64,000 bases of DNA from Leptasterias polaris (Eukaryota; Echinodermata; Asteroidea; Forcipulatida; Asteriidae): assembly GCA_037783415.1 (NCBI GenBank), contig JAZGTN010000047.1:4216001-4280000 (forward strand). The letters are read 5' to 3'. The position numbers were made by a program, and so were the translations under genes. Numbering within the stretch: position 1 is the first letter of the stretch; each line of letters opens with the position of its first letter. The notes beneath the pieces were generated by a model. That model searched no databases, was not told the origin of the DNA, and was given only the letters and a program-made list of their open reading frames with translations. Below are positions 1 to 14,319 of the stretch, one piece after another.

Positions 1-3000
1 TTTCCTGAAAATTTGTTTCCCATTTTGTATGTGTTGATTTTAGAAGTACAATTTATAACAAAAGCAGGAATACCTTTTATAAAAACACCACAAAATCAAA
101 TAAACAGTTGACACTAAATGCCTCGAAACTGACATTATGATTATGATTACTGTAAATGTCATCAAACATTGTTAGTGTTTGTAATATACAAACATTCATT
201 CAATGCTCTGATGTTAAATAAACACAACATACTGTACAACCAATTTTAGTCAAATAAAGCGATCACATTTGTAAAAAGAGACTGAAAAACTGATTATGCT
301 TTTGTGCATGTTTCTAGATTGCTCTGGCAAACATGGCAAACGAAAACGTGAAAGTTGGTGGATAATTTTTTTCATAACTTTAATAATAACCCCACTTTTT
401 GTCACCATTTTTCAGGAAAAAAACCACTTGTTCACACTGGGCTTTAACTGACTATATACCCAGGGTAAGCTTTTCCCCCAAGAATTTCCATAAGTTATTA
501 ATGAAAGGGGCAATCAAACTTTCTCAGAGATCCCTAGTAAATTCGTCTAAGCTCGAAAATAGATTTCTAATGTAGACATTTTTTTTATGTAGAATTTCTG
601 AATGTAGAATTTGTATTTTCTTAAGGGATTTCAATTCCTCCCATACATAAACACTGATCTCTACATTCTGTCCCAGGTGTAGCAATTAACAGGCAATTCG
701 ACCCGCCTGCAGTTTCGCTCCAGTTAGCATGAAATGAGAATTGCAAGCCTATCATAACTAAAGCTCTTGGTGTGAACAGAAAATGTGTCAGTAGGTCTCC
801 TTATTCTATATTGCTGCGGAGACGTAAGATTATGCAATAATTTGTTTACAGGTACATGTACATGTAGGAGGCTGGTACTGGTGGTAGGGTTTAACGACTG
901 GGGCGTTTTATGCTTGGGGAAACTTGTGGTCCCTGGGAGACCTGAAAAACAATGTACGACACAAATGCTTAATCAGGTACACTGCTGTACATGTAGCCAG
1001 GCACTTGGTGTATATTCTCACAATGTTAGAACTCATAATAAATAGCACCTGGATTAGAACATTACTTATGCATACCAGGACTGATTCTTCATAAAGGCAC
1101 TAGGGCAATCGCCTCCATGCCCCTGGTCATTACCTTAGGTGCCCCTTGAAATGTTCCAGTAGAAATGTTAATTTCCTTCACAGAGGTGCCCTTAAAGGAA
1201 CATACATGTAGCATACCACGATGATACTTCATGGAAGCAACAGAGGCAGTTGCCTCCATGCCCCTGGGCATTGCCTTGGCGGCCCTTAAAATATTCCAGT
1301 AGAAATTACTGGTCCAATCACCTCTTTATAACAGGAATGTTGTTATAAGAGGACAGCAAAACAAAGAAACACAAAGTAGAAATGAGATTCGGGACTTCAG
1401 AATATGCACTTTATAAGCAGAACCTATTAACATGTTCTTTATATAACGAGGGTTGACTATAACACATGCAAACATTGACTCCAAAAAAATGGCGCACCCA
1501 TAATTATCACGATCACGTTAGGTGAATTGGGGTCATACCATTACATATAGCGCCCCCTAGAGTCTCACATTATAAACAAGACACATGACGAAGACTGTGG
1601 CAGACACAGTTATCCTTAACTATACGCTTTTGAGTGTAGTTATGCTCTAAAATACCATGGGAAGTCATTTTGTCTGCAACAGATCCACCACCCGCTATCA
1701 ATGATCAGTTGAAATATTGGAACGACTACAACAGTCTCTCTGACACATCAAATAAAAGGTGACACTTTGACAGGGGGGGGGGGGTGGTTTCCATGTTTCC
1801 GTACATTATCCACAGTGTATGACAAAGTGTACATACTCGCACATTATGCTGGATTAATTACGAAGTACCAGGCAGTTTAAAATCACAGTGTAAAGTGTGA
1901 TGTCTCCAAAAGGGTTATCATTGTTACTCATGTTACATTGACACAGACGTCATGAATATGTACTGTAACTGTAACTAGACGAGCAATTATCTAAATGTTA
2001 TGCATCACTTGTGTAGAGAACTTGTACTATTGTACATGATGTAGCAAGGCAAATTTTCAACACAAAAATAACACATAGAAAAATGAATTCTCTATGATGC
2101 CTTTCTATGGTCAAGATCAATAAAGTTTGGTTCATAAAAGTGAATGTGACACAAAATTTTGCGACACTTAATACATGCACAGTTTTCCCAACTGTATTGC
2201 AAGAAAAGCCATTTCGATTGTGCCTCAAGTATGATCCAGGTGAATCCCCAGCAATATTAATACTTTTATACATTACATGTAGGCTGGTTTGCTTTTAAAA
2301 GGAAACTGAAAAATAATCTACTCATGAAAAGACATACACTGTACCATCCCTACATAATGTACTTTTCATTCAATCAAGAGATGTACACACAAAAAATATA
2401 TATAAAAATTTATGAAATTGTGAAGCAAGAATGGGGAGGGGGCTGACCAAACAAATGATTATAATTATATATTTTTTTAATGAATTATATTTTAGTTATT
2501 TATTAAAAACTGGTTTACTTCTCATAAACCGGTAAGCAATATAAACCATTATAAACCTTACATACATGTATAGAGCTACATGTCTAGCTAATTTTTGACC
2601 CAAACAAATTAAGGGGAAACAAAATTGCGGCAATTTTTAATTATTTATTGTATCGGTGACCGGTGATCAATTTTACATGGGCCCGAGTTGAATGGGGTAT
2701 TAATGATTCATTTGAAGTGTTACGTACATGTACGTCTAAGACTTAATCTCTCATTCACGCCAGATTTCATAAAGAACAAAAAAGGAAACCAGGAAACCAG
2801 GAAGTGGATTGAGAAGGAGGAAATAACGATAAAGTCTAGCATTTCCTGAAACCATCACGTTAAGTCCAAGGTGTACACAATACACACGTACTAATGGAGT
2901 GAATAATGCACCGGGGTTCTGTGTGTGTTAGTGATGGGCCTTTCATACCCTGCTGTCCACCCACACATGTACATGTGAAGAAGAAGGAAGGCCAGTAAAA

Positions 3001-6000
3001 AAAGAAATCTTGTTTACCCTTAAAGTCCATGTTACATTTCACACAGCATGCATGTAGTAGTTTAAGTATGGGCTAATACACAACCTAACAGTTCCTACAG
3101 TATTGTCTTCTTCCAAACAAATTTTGTTTTAAAACACATACTTTGCACAGCTCGTCCTCCTAAAAATGTCAGCAACTATTCAACCAGCAGGCCTGGGATA
3201 TCAGCTTTAAGAAGACAAGGCCATTTTCGTTTTGTAAAGGGAACTTCACTTGGAAAATCTTAAAGATGGAAAACCCTTGAAGGGGCACCAAGGCTAAGAC
3301 AGGGGCAACAGAAGCCATGGCTTTTGTGTTAAATGTAATTGCATGTCTGAAAAAATATATATAAACATTGTTTTTCTAAAATATTTTTGACAAATATTCA
3401 CTTCAGTAGAGACTTTCTTGACCTTTAACCCCTGCTATGGCACTAGGTCATGGCCTCAAGATGCCCCATTAGAGATGTAAATCTTGACTACATGAATCTA
3501 AGATAACTGTATACTTCAGTAACACTACAAGTACTTTCCGAATAAAAGAACAAAATATCAGACCTGCACACATTATCTTCCTCAAGCATGATTCAATTGT
3601 GTCCCTCGAGTTTAAAACGCATCTGACATGAAAATGTTCTTAAAATAGACTCCACAGTGCAAGACAAATGAACTTGTGATCTGAAGTCACTCTATTGGTT
3701 GCAGTTTCTATTTGAGCGTCCTAGATGCAGTTTAGTTGTTACTGCGACACTACCCACTTTATACAATTGCAGTTCATGACGAAGCAAATTTCAAGTGTTA
3801 ATTTGGAGTTCCAAAGATTTGGTATACATAATCCTGATGGTCCAGCCATAATGTCACATGCGCGCGCATCTGCGTGTACAAGTGTGCACAAGGTTTTGGC
3901 TGGACTGGTACACGTCTGGTTCAATAGGTAGCATACATTTGCTCGGACGTCAAGTCACCCCCAAATTACTCATTTTATTGTTCAAAGCAGTAACCAAACA
4001 TTTTCATTATGGGGGCAGAGAAATTTGGGCAGGCTATTTAATGTATCAACCATTCATTATTTTGTGCATTTTTTCGATCTCATTTGGGAGCCAAGAAGGG
4101 GGAAGGAAGGGTTCTGGCCTGATCCCCCGCTCTTGGGGCCTGAGGATTCAAGCCCCCTGAGCAAGGGAAAGTGGAAGACTCCAGCCCCCTGCGCAGGGGA
4201 AAGGGGAGGACTCCAGCCCCCTGAGCTGTTGGAATGGGGCATTGAACAAAAAAACATAAACCAACTCACACAAAAACGACTGACAAGCACAAGTCAACTG
4301 ATAAAAATGTAAAACAATTTAAAGGGAGAACTGTTGGGGACAGAACGACCTTAAATTGCTTGGTCACGCTATTTCATTTTCATTTTCAAAAGTACTATGA
4401 CACTTGTGCAGTTGGTCTTACATGTATATACACTGTTTACTTAAAATTAGTTTACAACATGCCCAACTTTAAATATAGCATTTTTTGTAATCAACAAAAG
4501 TTCAATTTTGTTTTGCAACTTTGCTGGGTGGTTTCCATGTTTTCTTTTTGGTGGCCTGGGATTTCCCTTCATTTATGGGCAAAGGCACAATTAACTCATG
4601 AGCAAAGGGAATTTCCATAAGAAAAAATGAATGACTGTTTTGAAGGGCACCGGGGCCAAATCCAGGGCAATGGCCTATGAGAATCTGGTTTCAATTTCAC
4701 TTTTGTGAAAGTAAACTTGCAACAGTCCTTCCCATTTTAACATTATCATGGCTATACGTACATGAAACACCATTTATGTTATAAAGTAGGTTACCGTACA
4801 ATCCCATACAATAAAAATGCCTGCTTTGCGCCCATGCTTATTAAAAAACTTCTGAGCACTTGTATAGCGCTTACACTGTACATGTAGGATGCTTAGTACA
4901 TGTACGTGCCTGTCAAAATGCAAGTATTTTTGCCCGATTCAGTAAAACTGAATCATGTTTTTACAGAGTCAGCCTAAACTACATTGTAAATACAGTTATG
5001 ACATGTCACAAGATCAAAGAAGAATGAGTGGGGACCAGTTGCTCTTTGACTTGATGCCTGTTTTACAGGCTACCATACTTAAGCGCGCGCCTAGAGTGGA
5101 TTGTTCACAGGCCGGGGACAAAGTAGTGCAAGGTCTAACAAATGACCCTTCGTTCAGATTCATTGCTTTGCAGACGCAAAATTGAGAAGGCGTGCAGGGC
5201 TTGAATTTAATAAAGAAAAAATTCACAAAACTGCAGTGCTTGTAGCTCAATGGTTTTTTCAAAGACACAAGACCACTGGACTTGTACGGTCCTGAATTTA
5301 CTGGCCCATAGCTGAAATCACCGACCTCCTGCCTGCAGTTGAGTGTTAATTTTGAGCCCTGGTACCTACTGTACATGTACGTACATTGTGCACCATTAAA
5401 TTATCTCCAATCCCTGGCCTGATTTCATAGACTCGCTAAACAGAAACTATTGTTCTGCTACACAAGAAACACGTGACATGGTGTTATAGAAAGTGCATAC
5501 CAATAAAAACCGATATTGACTGCAAAAGTAGTTTCACTTTCACACAAAAAGTGAAATTACCGACAATTACTTCCTTTTTAAATAGGGAAATCATATTTGG
5601 GTGTTCATTGATTTTGATATACATATCCCATAGCACAACGCCAATAACAGCATGATTAGGAATCGAGAAGAAAGGTTAAGCTTAGTTGTGGGAGGAAAAC
5701 CGCACAGGGAGACTCCAAACAACCAGGTATGCACTGAAAACCCAATCCATATGCAAGGCTCCAGGTCTGAGGTGGGATTCAAACCGGGGTCCACAGAGAT
5801 GAAAGGCAGGGAAAGAAAGCACTGTGCTAAACAGATGCCCCCTGTTGGGATGGACCCATGTGTTACAGGCCTAACATAAGGAACAGACTCTGAAGAGAAA
5901 ATGTCTACTAAAACATTTCAAAGGGCACCAAGGCAATAACCAGGGGCATGGAGGCAGTTGCCTCTAAGCCTGGTGACAGTTACACGGTTAACCGACCAAT

Positions 6001-7753
6001 CATCCGGTTACACGTTTACATTTTACGGTTCGGATAAACATTTTAAAAATCACTTGATAGTGCCGCAAAACGCTGACCACGGATGGGACATTACATGCAA
6101 GCTGTACATGTACATGTACATGTAGTGTCCCGTGTACTAAGAATGGTACGGTAGTGCAAGTGAAGAACCCATAACACTTGTGGTGGAAGAATAATGCACG
6201 TAGGTTAACCCTGGTGTTTCTGGTTCACATAGCAAGCACCCTTGTTTACAGTTCTTCCCAGACTTGTGAGCTACATACAGTGATTAAATTCACTTGCGAG
6301 GCATCTTTGGTTTCATTACAATACCACTACCAGAAGTACATAATAATAACAACTGTGTACATGTGTCAGTGTACACAGGCATTCACCTTAGATACTGTAC
6401 ATCATATCAAAGACTCGCTCATCATTCAAAACCACAGTGAATGATACTTTACAGTAATAGAAGGGTTGTAATGCCTTAAACCACTTGAGCATTTTGGACA
6501 AGCAGTCTATCATCCAATCGACCACCGTTTTCGACCACCGTTTTGCACCACAGCAGTGTTGGGCAGACTTAAAGTTGCATCAGACTTGCACTTTGTAAAG
6601 TTTCACTCCTTCATTTGAAAAACTATGAGAATAGCTACATTATTTAAACTAACTGCTCTCCTTAAATTGTTGAGGAGAACTCTTTGCACACCCAAGAACC
6701 AAACTTCATAAACTTTAAAAATTTGACTGTAACTCATATTTATGCATGTAAATCTGTCGACTCATATGCACACATACAGTCACGTCACAGTATTGCTGGA
6801 TTGGATTGATTACACAATCAAAGCAAATAAGTGCCGTATAGTTCACTTCCTGCTGTGTTCCCCAAGATGTTTTAAAATCTACTTTCAATTTTTAAGAAGT
6901 GCTATGTAACACAATCCTCAGACTGGGTTATTTGAAGTGTGGAAGAGTGTGACTGCACTCGCACTTACTTAAAAATTATGGCCTGAAGTTCAGTAAACAC
7001 CACTTGTCAAAGACTCGCTGTAAGTGTAAAAAGTGAATGTCATGCGCAGTGCAAATAGTCCCTTTGTTAGAGAGGGGCAATGAGGTACATGTAGTCCCTC
7101 GCATTTGTCGAATAAGTTTACAATTTGTGTCATGGGATACAGAATGTGGGTTCAATTCCATTCCCAAGCCTGGCTAGCTGCGTAACTTGTGGTGCTCGTG
7201 TCTTTGAATGAGACACTTTACCCATAAGTCATATTCCACGGATACACCATCATAAATCTCTCATCAGGGCGCAATTGACACTGTTGGTAAAGTATAAGCT
7301 CAGCACCACCAGCGGCAGCAGTTAGTGCAGTAGCCAAACCAATTTCCCCTGACACTGGCAGATTCAAAAAGAAGGAATCCGTGAAACGGCTTAAAGAGGA
7401 AGAAACATAAATGTTTTATAGTGAATTATTATTATAAATAAAACATTTTTGCCTCAGAAAAAACTTACTGCATACCCTGACTGAGTTTACAGAGCCCCTA
7501 CACCGATTTTAACACAGACAAAGATTAGTGGCCTGACGTATCGACCATCCCAGCGCAGTGTCTTTTTCCTTTAATGATTAAGCCTTTGAGAAAGACTCTG
7601 CTAGGGTCAAAACGTCAGGCCACTAACTATTTTTTACATTTATACCCTAGAGATCCTTTTGGTTGGTAAGTTAATTCCATTTTCTCACACTTATTGTTAA
7701 TGTTATGTACAAAGCTTACAAATTAAAAAATTCATCTGTTTTAAAAAGGATAC
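1..7753. other. Non-coding stretch, no gene recognised
   Basis: No open frame here resembles a known protein and I saw no exon with convincing splice borders. It holds dispersed repeat fragments: pieces with 'gggcatggaggcagttgcct' (about 1090-1310 and 5915-5970), a fragment at about 6180-6340 that is the reverse of one at 23620-23760, ACATGTACATGT motifs (6103-6123), and a 'gactctgctagggtcaaaacg' fold-back fragment (about 7520-7640). If the PTEN-type exon at 7754-7832 belongs to a gene running left, this whole stretch is its first intron. I looked for a second PTEN exon (tyr-pro-asn-ile-ile-ala-met-gly) on the minus strand and did not find one. Confidence 0.6.
5655..5870 (-). repeat. tRNA-derived SINE copy (reverse orientation)
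   Basis: The segment has 'gtgggaggaaaaccg', 'caatccatatgcaaggctcc' and 'gggattcaaaccggggtcc'. The last is a reverse-complemented RNA polymerase III B box (GGTTTGAATCC). The same modules recur around 43360-43670, where they are split by another element. SINE assignment rests on the B-box-like motif and the second copy in the window. Confidence 0.6.
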
Positions 7754-7832
7754 AAGTCAAATCAAGGTCAAAGTTTCCATCGGTGTATCGCGTCTTGTTC
7801 TTACTGACAAGTTCTCTCAGCTTCGATGCCAT
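7754..7832 (-). CDS. PTEN-like first coding exon of a second gene (partial)
   Basis: Read on the minus strand from ATG at 7832, the exon encodes 26 codons plus one base: MASKLRELVSKNKTRY followed by TDGNFDLDLT. This matches the PTEN N-terminus, meaning the basic PIP2-binding segment (V-S-x-N-K-x-R-Y) and the FDLDLTY entry to the phosphatase domain. The length, 79 nt to the donor, equals the coding part of vertebrate PTEN exon 1. The ATG context is strong (G at -3, G at +4). The donor GTATCCTTTTTA is a U12-type 5' splice site, the same as in the full PTEN gene at 37788. Against PTEN exon 1 (37789-37876), the last 18 codons show about 8 synonymous and 5 amino-acid changes, so the protein looks conserved. 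It lies downstream of the PTEN stop codon, so it cannot be an alternative 5' exon of that gene. Exon 2 is not in the window. Alternatives: a TPTE/VSP-type gene exon or a decayed duplicate. Confidence 0.75.
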
Positions 7833-10800
7833 GGCTCTCTTGAAGAAACTTGAGGTTTTTAAGAAGTTATATTACAAAATAAATTTAACTGTTGTGAAAA
7901 CAGCGCAAGTTTTTTTCTTCAAACAAATGTCACATCATTTAAGAATGAAGTTCTTTTCCTTGTGGATGCTGGAAGGACGAAGACTCCTTGAAAACTCAGA
8001 AATTTATTAATATTTATCCGTGTCCGTGCGGTGCCCAACATGATAAAAATTGGCGAGGAAACATTTCCCACTGCCTGCAGCGAGCGGCACGGCAGACGTC
8101 CCTGTTTTAATATTCCTTCAGCATTCAGGCCTTAAAAAAATCCCGCGGTGGAGTTACGACCATGAATTGTTGTCTGCCATTGTCAAAATGTGAAATTTGA
8201 ATTAAAATTCGAGTGTCAACTTTGCTAACTGAACTGGATTTCCCGCAAGTTTCCAAAAGATGAAGCAACTTCAGGCACTACGAACTGCAATAGCAAACAC
8301 ACGGTGTACATTTACATACACACACAGTGCACAGCATGTTGAGTGCCTATTTTCCCCAGGCCAGTTGTCCGGACCCGCAGATTTCCCCGAGAAAACCGCT
8401 GAAAACCTCCCTTTCTGAGCAATTACATCAAAACTGAACAATCTTCAAGCTTACATGACAAACAAACCTCCATTTATTCCAATGAAATGTCGCCTTGCTG
8501 TGTTTCTTTGTCGACGTAAAATGACATTTTCTGAGATAATCGGCTTTTTTCTGTACAGTCCACGGCTTGCAAGGAAGTCAAGCTCGCCCTGATTTGACCC
8601 TTAACCTTAAATTATCACTCCGCTCAGTGAAGTATCCTGTTAGACTTTTACAAGTCGTTCTTGTTCGTTTATTTATTTACTTATGAATACCTTTTGGATA
8701 TTGTCTTTTCCAGAAATAATTACAATTTTTGATATTATAACTTTATCCATGAACCTAACAACTTTGTATCATGTTTAATTTCATGTGAACGGCCACATTT
8801 GACCGCATTCAATATTTATAAAGAATTAACATTAAGTTTCTGTACTGTAGATAAAATAATAAATTGTTGATTGTAGTTGTTATTTAGCATTGCATGCACA
8901 GTAATAAAAGCACAAAAGTACACTAAAAATCAACCGGACTCGAAAAGAAAATACCAGAACTATTTTTTTCGCAGAGATGACCTACATGTACATCAATTTG
9001 GTTTCAAAGTTACTGCGCTCATTTTATTCAAAGTTATTAAGTAGTATTACTTGTCAACACATAAAAGAACCTTGTGAAATAAAGAACAAGAGTCAGTGAA
9101 ACTATGGAGGACGGTGAAACCCAGAATAAGGATAAAACTGGCGGCCCTGCTTCCAACTCAGCGGAAGGTTACCATCACTTCACCTTGCGTGGTGTCATTC
9201 AATGTTATGGTCACGTGGTCGTGCTTTCCGGCTTTTACATGTGTGTGTGTGCGCGCGCGTCTAGTCATCTCAGCTACAGTGAACTCACTCTGTCAGATTC
9301 TCTGTGTGGTGGTTAAGCCCTCCGAGAACAATGTACGCGGAAGTCAGAATACATTTTGGGGGGGTAATATTCAATACCAGAATGTCTGGAGTGAATTACA
9401 ACGCCCTAAATAACTAAGTTATCAAATAATTGTTGTGCAGCAAAGCATAGCTGCCTTTATGAAAGTGTCATTTTCGGCCAATAACGAATTCAGTCAAAGG
9501 CAGATTCTGCTGTGGTCGATCGAAACTGAGGTCAGCCCATGGAGGTAGTATAGCCTAAACCATTTTTGCATCAAATAAAACTCACATTAAAGGTGTTCTG
9601 TTTTCATGATCAAAGTAGGCTTGTGATGATAGGGCCTGCATGAATATATTAAATTTCACCCATGCGCACTGCGCACTCTCCATAGATTAGGTGAAGGGCG
9701 CGCGCGTGCTAAAAAGTAGTTGGTTGAGAGTTCATAAATTCCATGTACAGTCAGTCACAGGTCTGCTTTGATCATGACGACAGTGTGCCCCTTTAAGAAC
9801 ATTATGGTTGTCCAGATTGCACAATGTTACAAATGGCTTATTTAAACACATTTATAAATGTTCACAATTGCATATGCATAACATAACGGGGACAAACTGT
9901 GCAGCTTCGTTTTAGGAATTAGTTTCATTTCACTGTGGTTAATCAATTTTGTGACCATTACTGTCGCCCCCCCCCCCCTCCATCTTACTGTATAATATAT
10001 TATTAATAAATTAATACATATATCTCCGTACCTTTTCAGTAGCGGAGGCATCTTGTATTCCGGTTGCGTTAGACGTATTTGTCAAAAACAGAAGTCGACA
10101 GCTCTAAAGATTTAAAAAATTGATAAATAAAAAAAATAAAAAAATGGATGACACGCTGAAATCGAGACGTTTATAAGAACCAAGATATGGACCCAATCTC
10201 ATCTTGGAAGAAGAAGCAGCTGTGCCTGTGAAAGTGGAGATCAATCTATGTCACAAAAGAAGGTTTTACAGCCACAATACATCACAGTTTAGTTTACTAT
10301 AGGCCCTAAGAAGTAAAAATACGGAAAATTTTTACCCAGCATTTTCTTGTGTGAGACCCCCCCCCCCCCCCCCGCCCCCTTATAGACCCTTTGCATTGGC
10401 AACCACCACTGCGTGGGGTCAACCAATAGACCCCTCGCACATGACGTCACACCATTTTGAAGACTACACAAAATATCGTTGATTATTCCGATTCAATTCA
10501 ATGGGGTACTTTTGAGACGATAGCGGGCGTCCCACTCACCGATCCTATTTATTTTATTGAAAACCAGAGGATGGGAGTTAATTTCAACTTTCAAAAACCG
10601 ATGATGCACTTTCATTTTCCAGGCAGAATACTGTCTCCAAGTGCCCCTAAAAAAAGGAAAAAGAAAAACTATACCTGAACAGTCATTGAGTGTAGGTCGG
10701 TCATTAGATGGCCTTCCGCTCTCACTTTACCGTGCTGAGTGATTTTTTTCAAACAACACTGGCACTTTTACACAATCTGACTGACTCAAGTTTTTGGTTT

Positions 10801-11639
10801 ATATAATAATATTAGAGTATCCAATTATATATATATAAAGTCTCCATTGCTAGAAAATGTCACATCTACCATGGTCATCAGATCGGACATGTGACAGACC
10901 ACCTCAGTGAAAATTAACGATGTTATGGGCTGGTGGCCGTGGCGGGAAAAGCAGCATTTTTCACACAGTTTGGCTGCATGATAATGATATTCATCCTTGA
11001 TTGCAAGTTAACATTAAGTTTGTATACTTCAACAACAGCTCAACGGACACTAGTCCATTATTGTTATTTAGTATCTGTTATTTTTGAGATTTCAAACATG
11101 CAATATTTAGCCGCAAAGTAGAGTTTTAATGACTCTTCCTTCATACAGATTTCTCAAATCTGCAATATTGAGGAAAATTAATGAGTTTTTGATACAATTA
11201 CACTGCGTGCGTGGGTGTTTTGAGTGAGAGTTCCACCTTAAGATTTCGAAACATTAGGATAGACGGGGGGATGCTTGACCAAATTGACGTGTTTTACCTC
11301 GACTTGCGCCAATGGCACAACCAGGGGCTGAAACCCGGGAGAAAGGTGAATAAGAAAAAAAGAAAGGGAAAATTGTTACCAAAAAGGAGCGTTTATGACG
11401 CACGGGGGTTGGGGGTTGGCACACCCTGAGCTGAGGTCCTGCCAAAATGGCTAGCGTGCGTGGTAGACAGTGCGGTGCGTGTGTTGTCGGAACGCACCTC
11501 CTCACAATGCGCGTCGTGCACCATTTACACCACTTGGGGAAATAATGCGTATACATTTTGGCCTTTTCGAAACGACAGCTTGAGGTTGCTCTAAGGCTCC
11601 GTCAGTTATTAAGAAATTGTGCTTTTCTTACGGGGCTTT

Positions 11640-11900
11640 AAAGGCACAGTACACGTTTGGTAATGACTCTGAAAATTAATGGCAATAAAAACTTACTTGG
11701 TAAGAAGTACAGCAGCTTTGGGTAGTATTGAGAAACCTTTAACTTCGAAGTACTACGGTTATGGAAAAATATATCACTTTTTATTCCCCAAAATTTGAAT
11801 ATGAGAAGCGTTTCTGTCAGAAACGCGAGTCAATACATAATCGCCTGACACCGAATGTTACAGTGTTTATGGATTCTCTTATTGTATTTATAATGTTTCG
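11640..11900. repeat. Dispersed repeat of the AAAACTTACTTGGTAA family
   Basis: Contains 'aaaacttacttggtaagaag' followed by a 'gagaaac' block. The same order of motifs recurs at 16530-16893, and related pieces are at 57195-57515, 58520-58620 and 60655-61016. No coding capacity seen. I recall this family as very abundant in sea-star genomes. Confidence 0.6.
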
Positions 11901-12902
11901 TTGAACCCTCAATTTTAATATCAGGGACTTTACACAAACTATTTTTATTTATGCCTCAAGGCAAACGAGAATTGAGCGTCTGTAAGTTAAGAAATGTAGC
12001 TCATAAAGGAGCTTGAACCTAAAACTCATTCTAGTTAGAAAATTTGATGAACGTATTCTGGTTTGCAACCCGGAACGTGTAGGGATTCGAACCCCAATAT
12101 CAGTTGAAGACTCAGGTAGACTACATTATTTGCAGACATGAAATAGAAATTAATGTATTTCCAAGTTAGGCCTACTACAAAATAACTTACTTGACTGGAA
12201 GGCAAAAAATATCTTTGATTTTTAGAACCGTTCAATTTTTTAAAAACCTAATGTAGATCTAATGTGCAAAGTTCAGTTCAAAAGCTGTCAGCGTTTTTTA
12301 GATTCGCAGTTGAATCTGGAGCGGTTATGTTCTGGAAGAATAATCCGTAGTTTTATCTGAATACACAATCTGAAAAACGTTTCATGCAGAAACTTTTCTC
12401 AGATTGACAATCTTTTGAATCCATTCTTTACCCATTCATTAGTTCCCTGAATCATAAACATATAGGAATTATACACGACAGGTTTCATTGGAAAAAAACC
12501 CCACCCAAAGCTTTCAGAGAAAGCCTGGTTTGAGGTCGTGCTTTGGTAGGCCTAAGACTTTTTTGTTCATGAGTACTGTTTATAAATGGGAGTTTATAAT
12601 TAAAGACTGCGTTGGTATTGTATGAGAAAAGCACAAGAAAAACCGTTGATCCTCATCCACGGTGAATAAACAAAACCACACAAAAGAAAATTGACGTTTT
12701 TATTACCCAAGCACACTGGACAAAAAAATGGAACCATAGGGCCTACGTGACATCCTTCCCAAGAGCATTGTGGTGTAACTAGTGACGTCACTGCCGTCCT
12801 AATCGTCTTCTTTAAAAGGAAAAGACGTAGATTTAATACGCGGGGCGAATACCCTAAGCAGTCTTATGAGCTGACATATTCCATCGGGTAAAAGCTGGCC
12901 GG

Positions 12903-12920
12903 TGTAATGACGTCATTACA
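12903..12920. promoter_or_regulatory. Perfect 18-bp palindrome containing a CRE
   Basis: TGTAATGACGTCATTACA is its own reverse complement and contains the full CREB/ATF site TGACGTCA. Another full site lies 120 bp away at 12783-12790. The position is about 5 kb upstream of the PTEN-like exon at 7832. Binding is inferred from the motif only. Confidence 0.4.
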
Positions 12921-14319
12921 CGGTGCGAATTATGCACGTGTCAGTTGCTAAAATTGGCGCGTAGCTAAATATAGAATTTGGGACGCATGCACATAAAGGG
13001 AATTCAAAACCGCAAAACCGCAAGCGGCGATTTAGTTTAAGAAATATCTTTTTTATTAGGGAGGCCAGCATTGATTGACAGTGGGGCTGTAGATAACTGA
13101 GACGAATTTTAATTATCAGAATGTGGCAGACAGTGAGTGCTGAATAGTTGAATAATTCAAGAGCATGGATCGGCAATGCAACAAGGATCGGTCATCCCAA
13201 AAAGACTATATTTAGAAAGTTGCCAATTAATTAGCGATATAACCTGCATAGAGAAGGCGAGAAATAACCAAATATCTAGCGACACTTCCTGAGCCCTTTA
13301 TCTTTCCCTTGTATCTTTTCCTTTCATTTGGTGCTCGATATGTGGCACGGTGTAACCATGTAACCATGGAGGCATGGTGTAACCCCACCCCTCCATATTG
13401 TGTCTTCATTGTGTTCTGGGAATCTCAGGAATTCTTTAGAGAATTACAAGGGGGTACTTCTTTACCAGAGGAAAAGAGTGTGTAAAAATCTGGGAACATT
13501 TTTTTTTACAGAGCCGTATATTGAGAGAGTTGCGACAACTTGCGATTAAAAGGCATTTTGTCCACAAAACGCATAGGCGAACACAGGGTGAGCACTGGGT
13601 TGTGCTGCATTTGGACCGCAAATAGCAACCCCGTGAACAAAGAAAACTGGTCCCTCCATGTTGCAACTCTCTCAATACCATAGAGCTATAGCTCTATGCT
13701 CAATACCCAGCTCTACCTCCGGCATGATATATTCTCGCAATCCCTTCCCCTGAGGGGCGGGGCATCAGGTGTGTCCTAAGGGGGTGGGATGCCTCAGCTA
13801 GATGATCGACAATATATAAAAGCAAACACAGCACAAAAGAGTTATATCTAAATCCAACTTTATATTCTTCCATAAAATATATAATATTTTTACATTTATA
13901 ATAATCAGTGGCAACTGTACACAATAAATTGTTGGTATTTACTTCTCCCCACCATCTCTATCACCCATTCTCTCACTCTGTTAACTGAAGAATATTGAAA
14001 AGAGGATGACACTAACCCCGCCCCTCCCACCACAAAAAGTGTTGGAAAAAAACTAAAACAAACAAAAACACAATTTACCAAGTTCTCCTTCAGCTTCAAT
14101 ACAACCTTGGATAATACCGTTTTGTACCTCAAAGGAGAATATCACCCTGGGTTGATAAATATGTGAAAATGGTAAGCAATATTTTTCTGGTAAGCGGATC
14201 TGTGAGGGTGGTTGTTGTGGACCAAGTGTTGAGACCATTGCCTAGAGAGTGTGTCTACTCTCAGTTTAATTGTTAGATCCGGACTGCCTTTTATAATTCC
14301 ACAATAGAACTCTGAGATA

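Noticed and set aside
9104..9316. Plus-strand 70-codon frame starting MEDGETQNKDKTGG with a good start context
   Set aside because: No recognisable similarity. The second half is low complexity (GTGTGTGTGCGCGCGCG) and no supported following exon was found. It could be a first exon of an unknown gene but needs transcript data.
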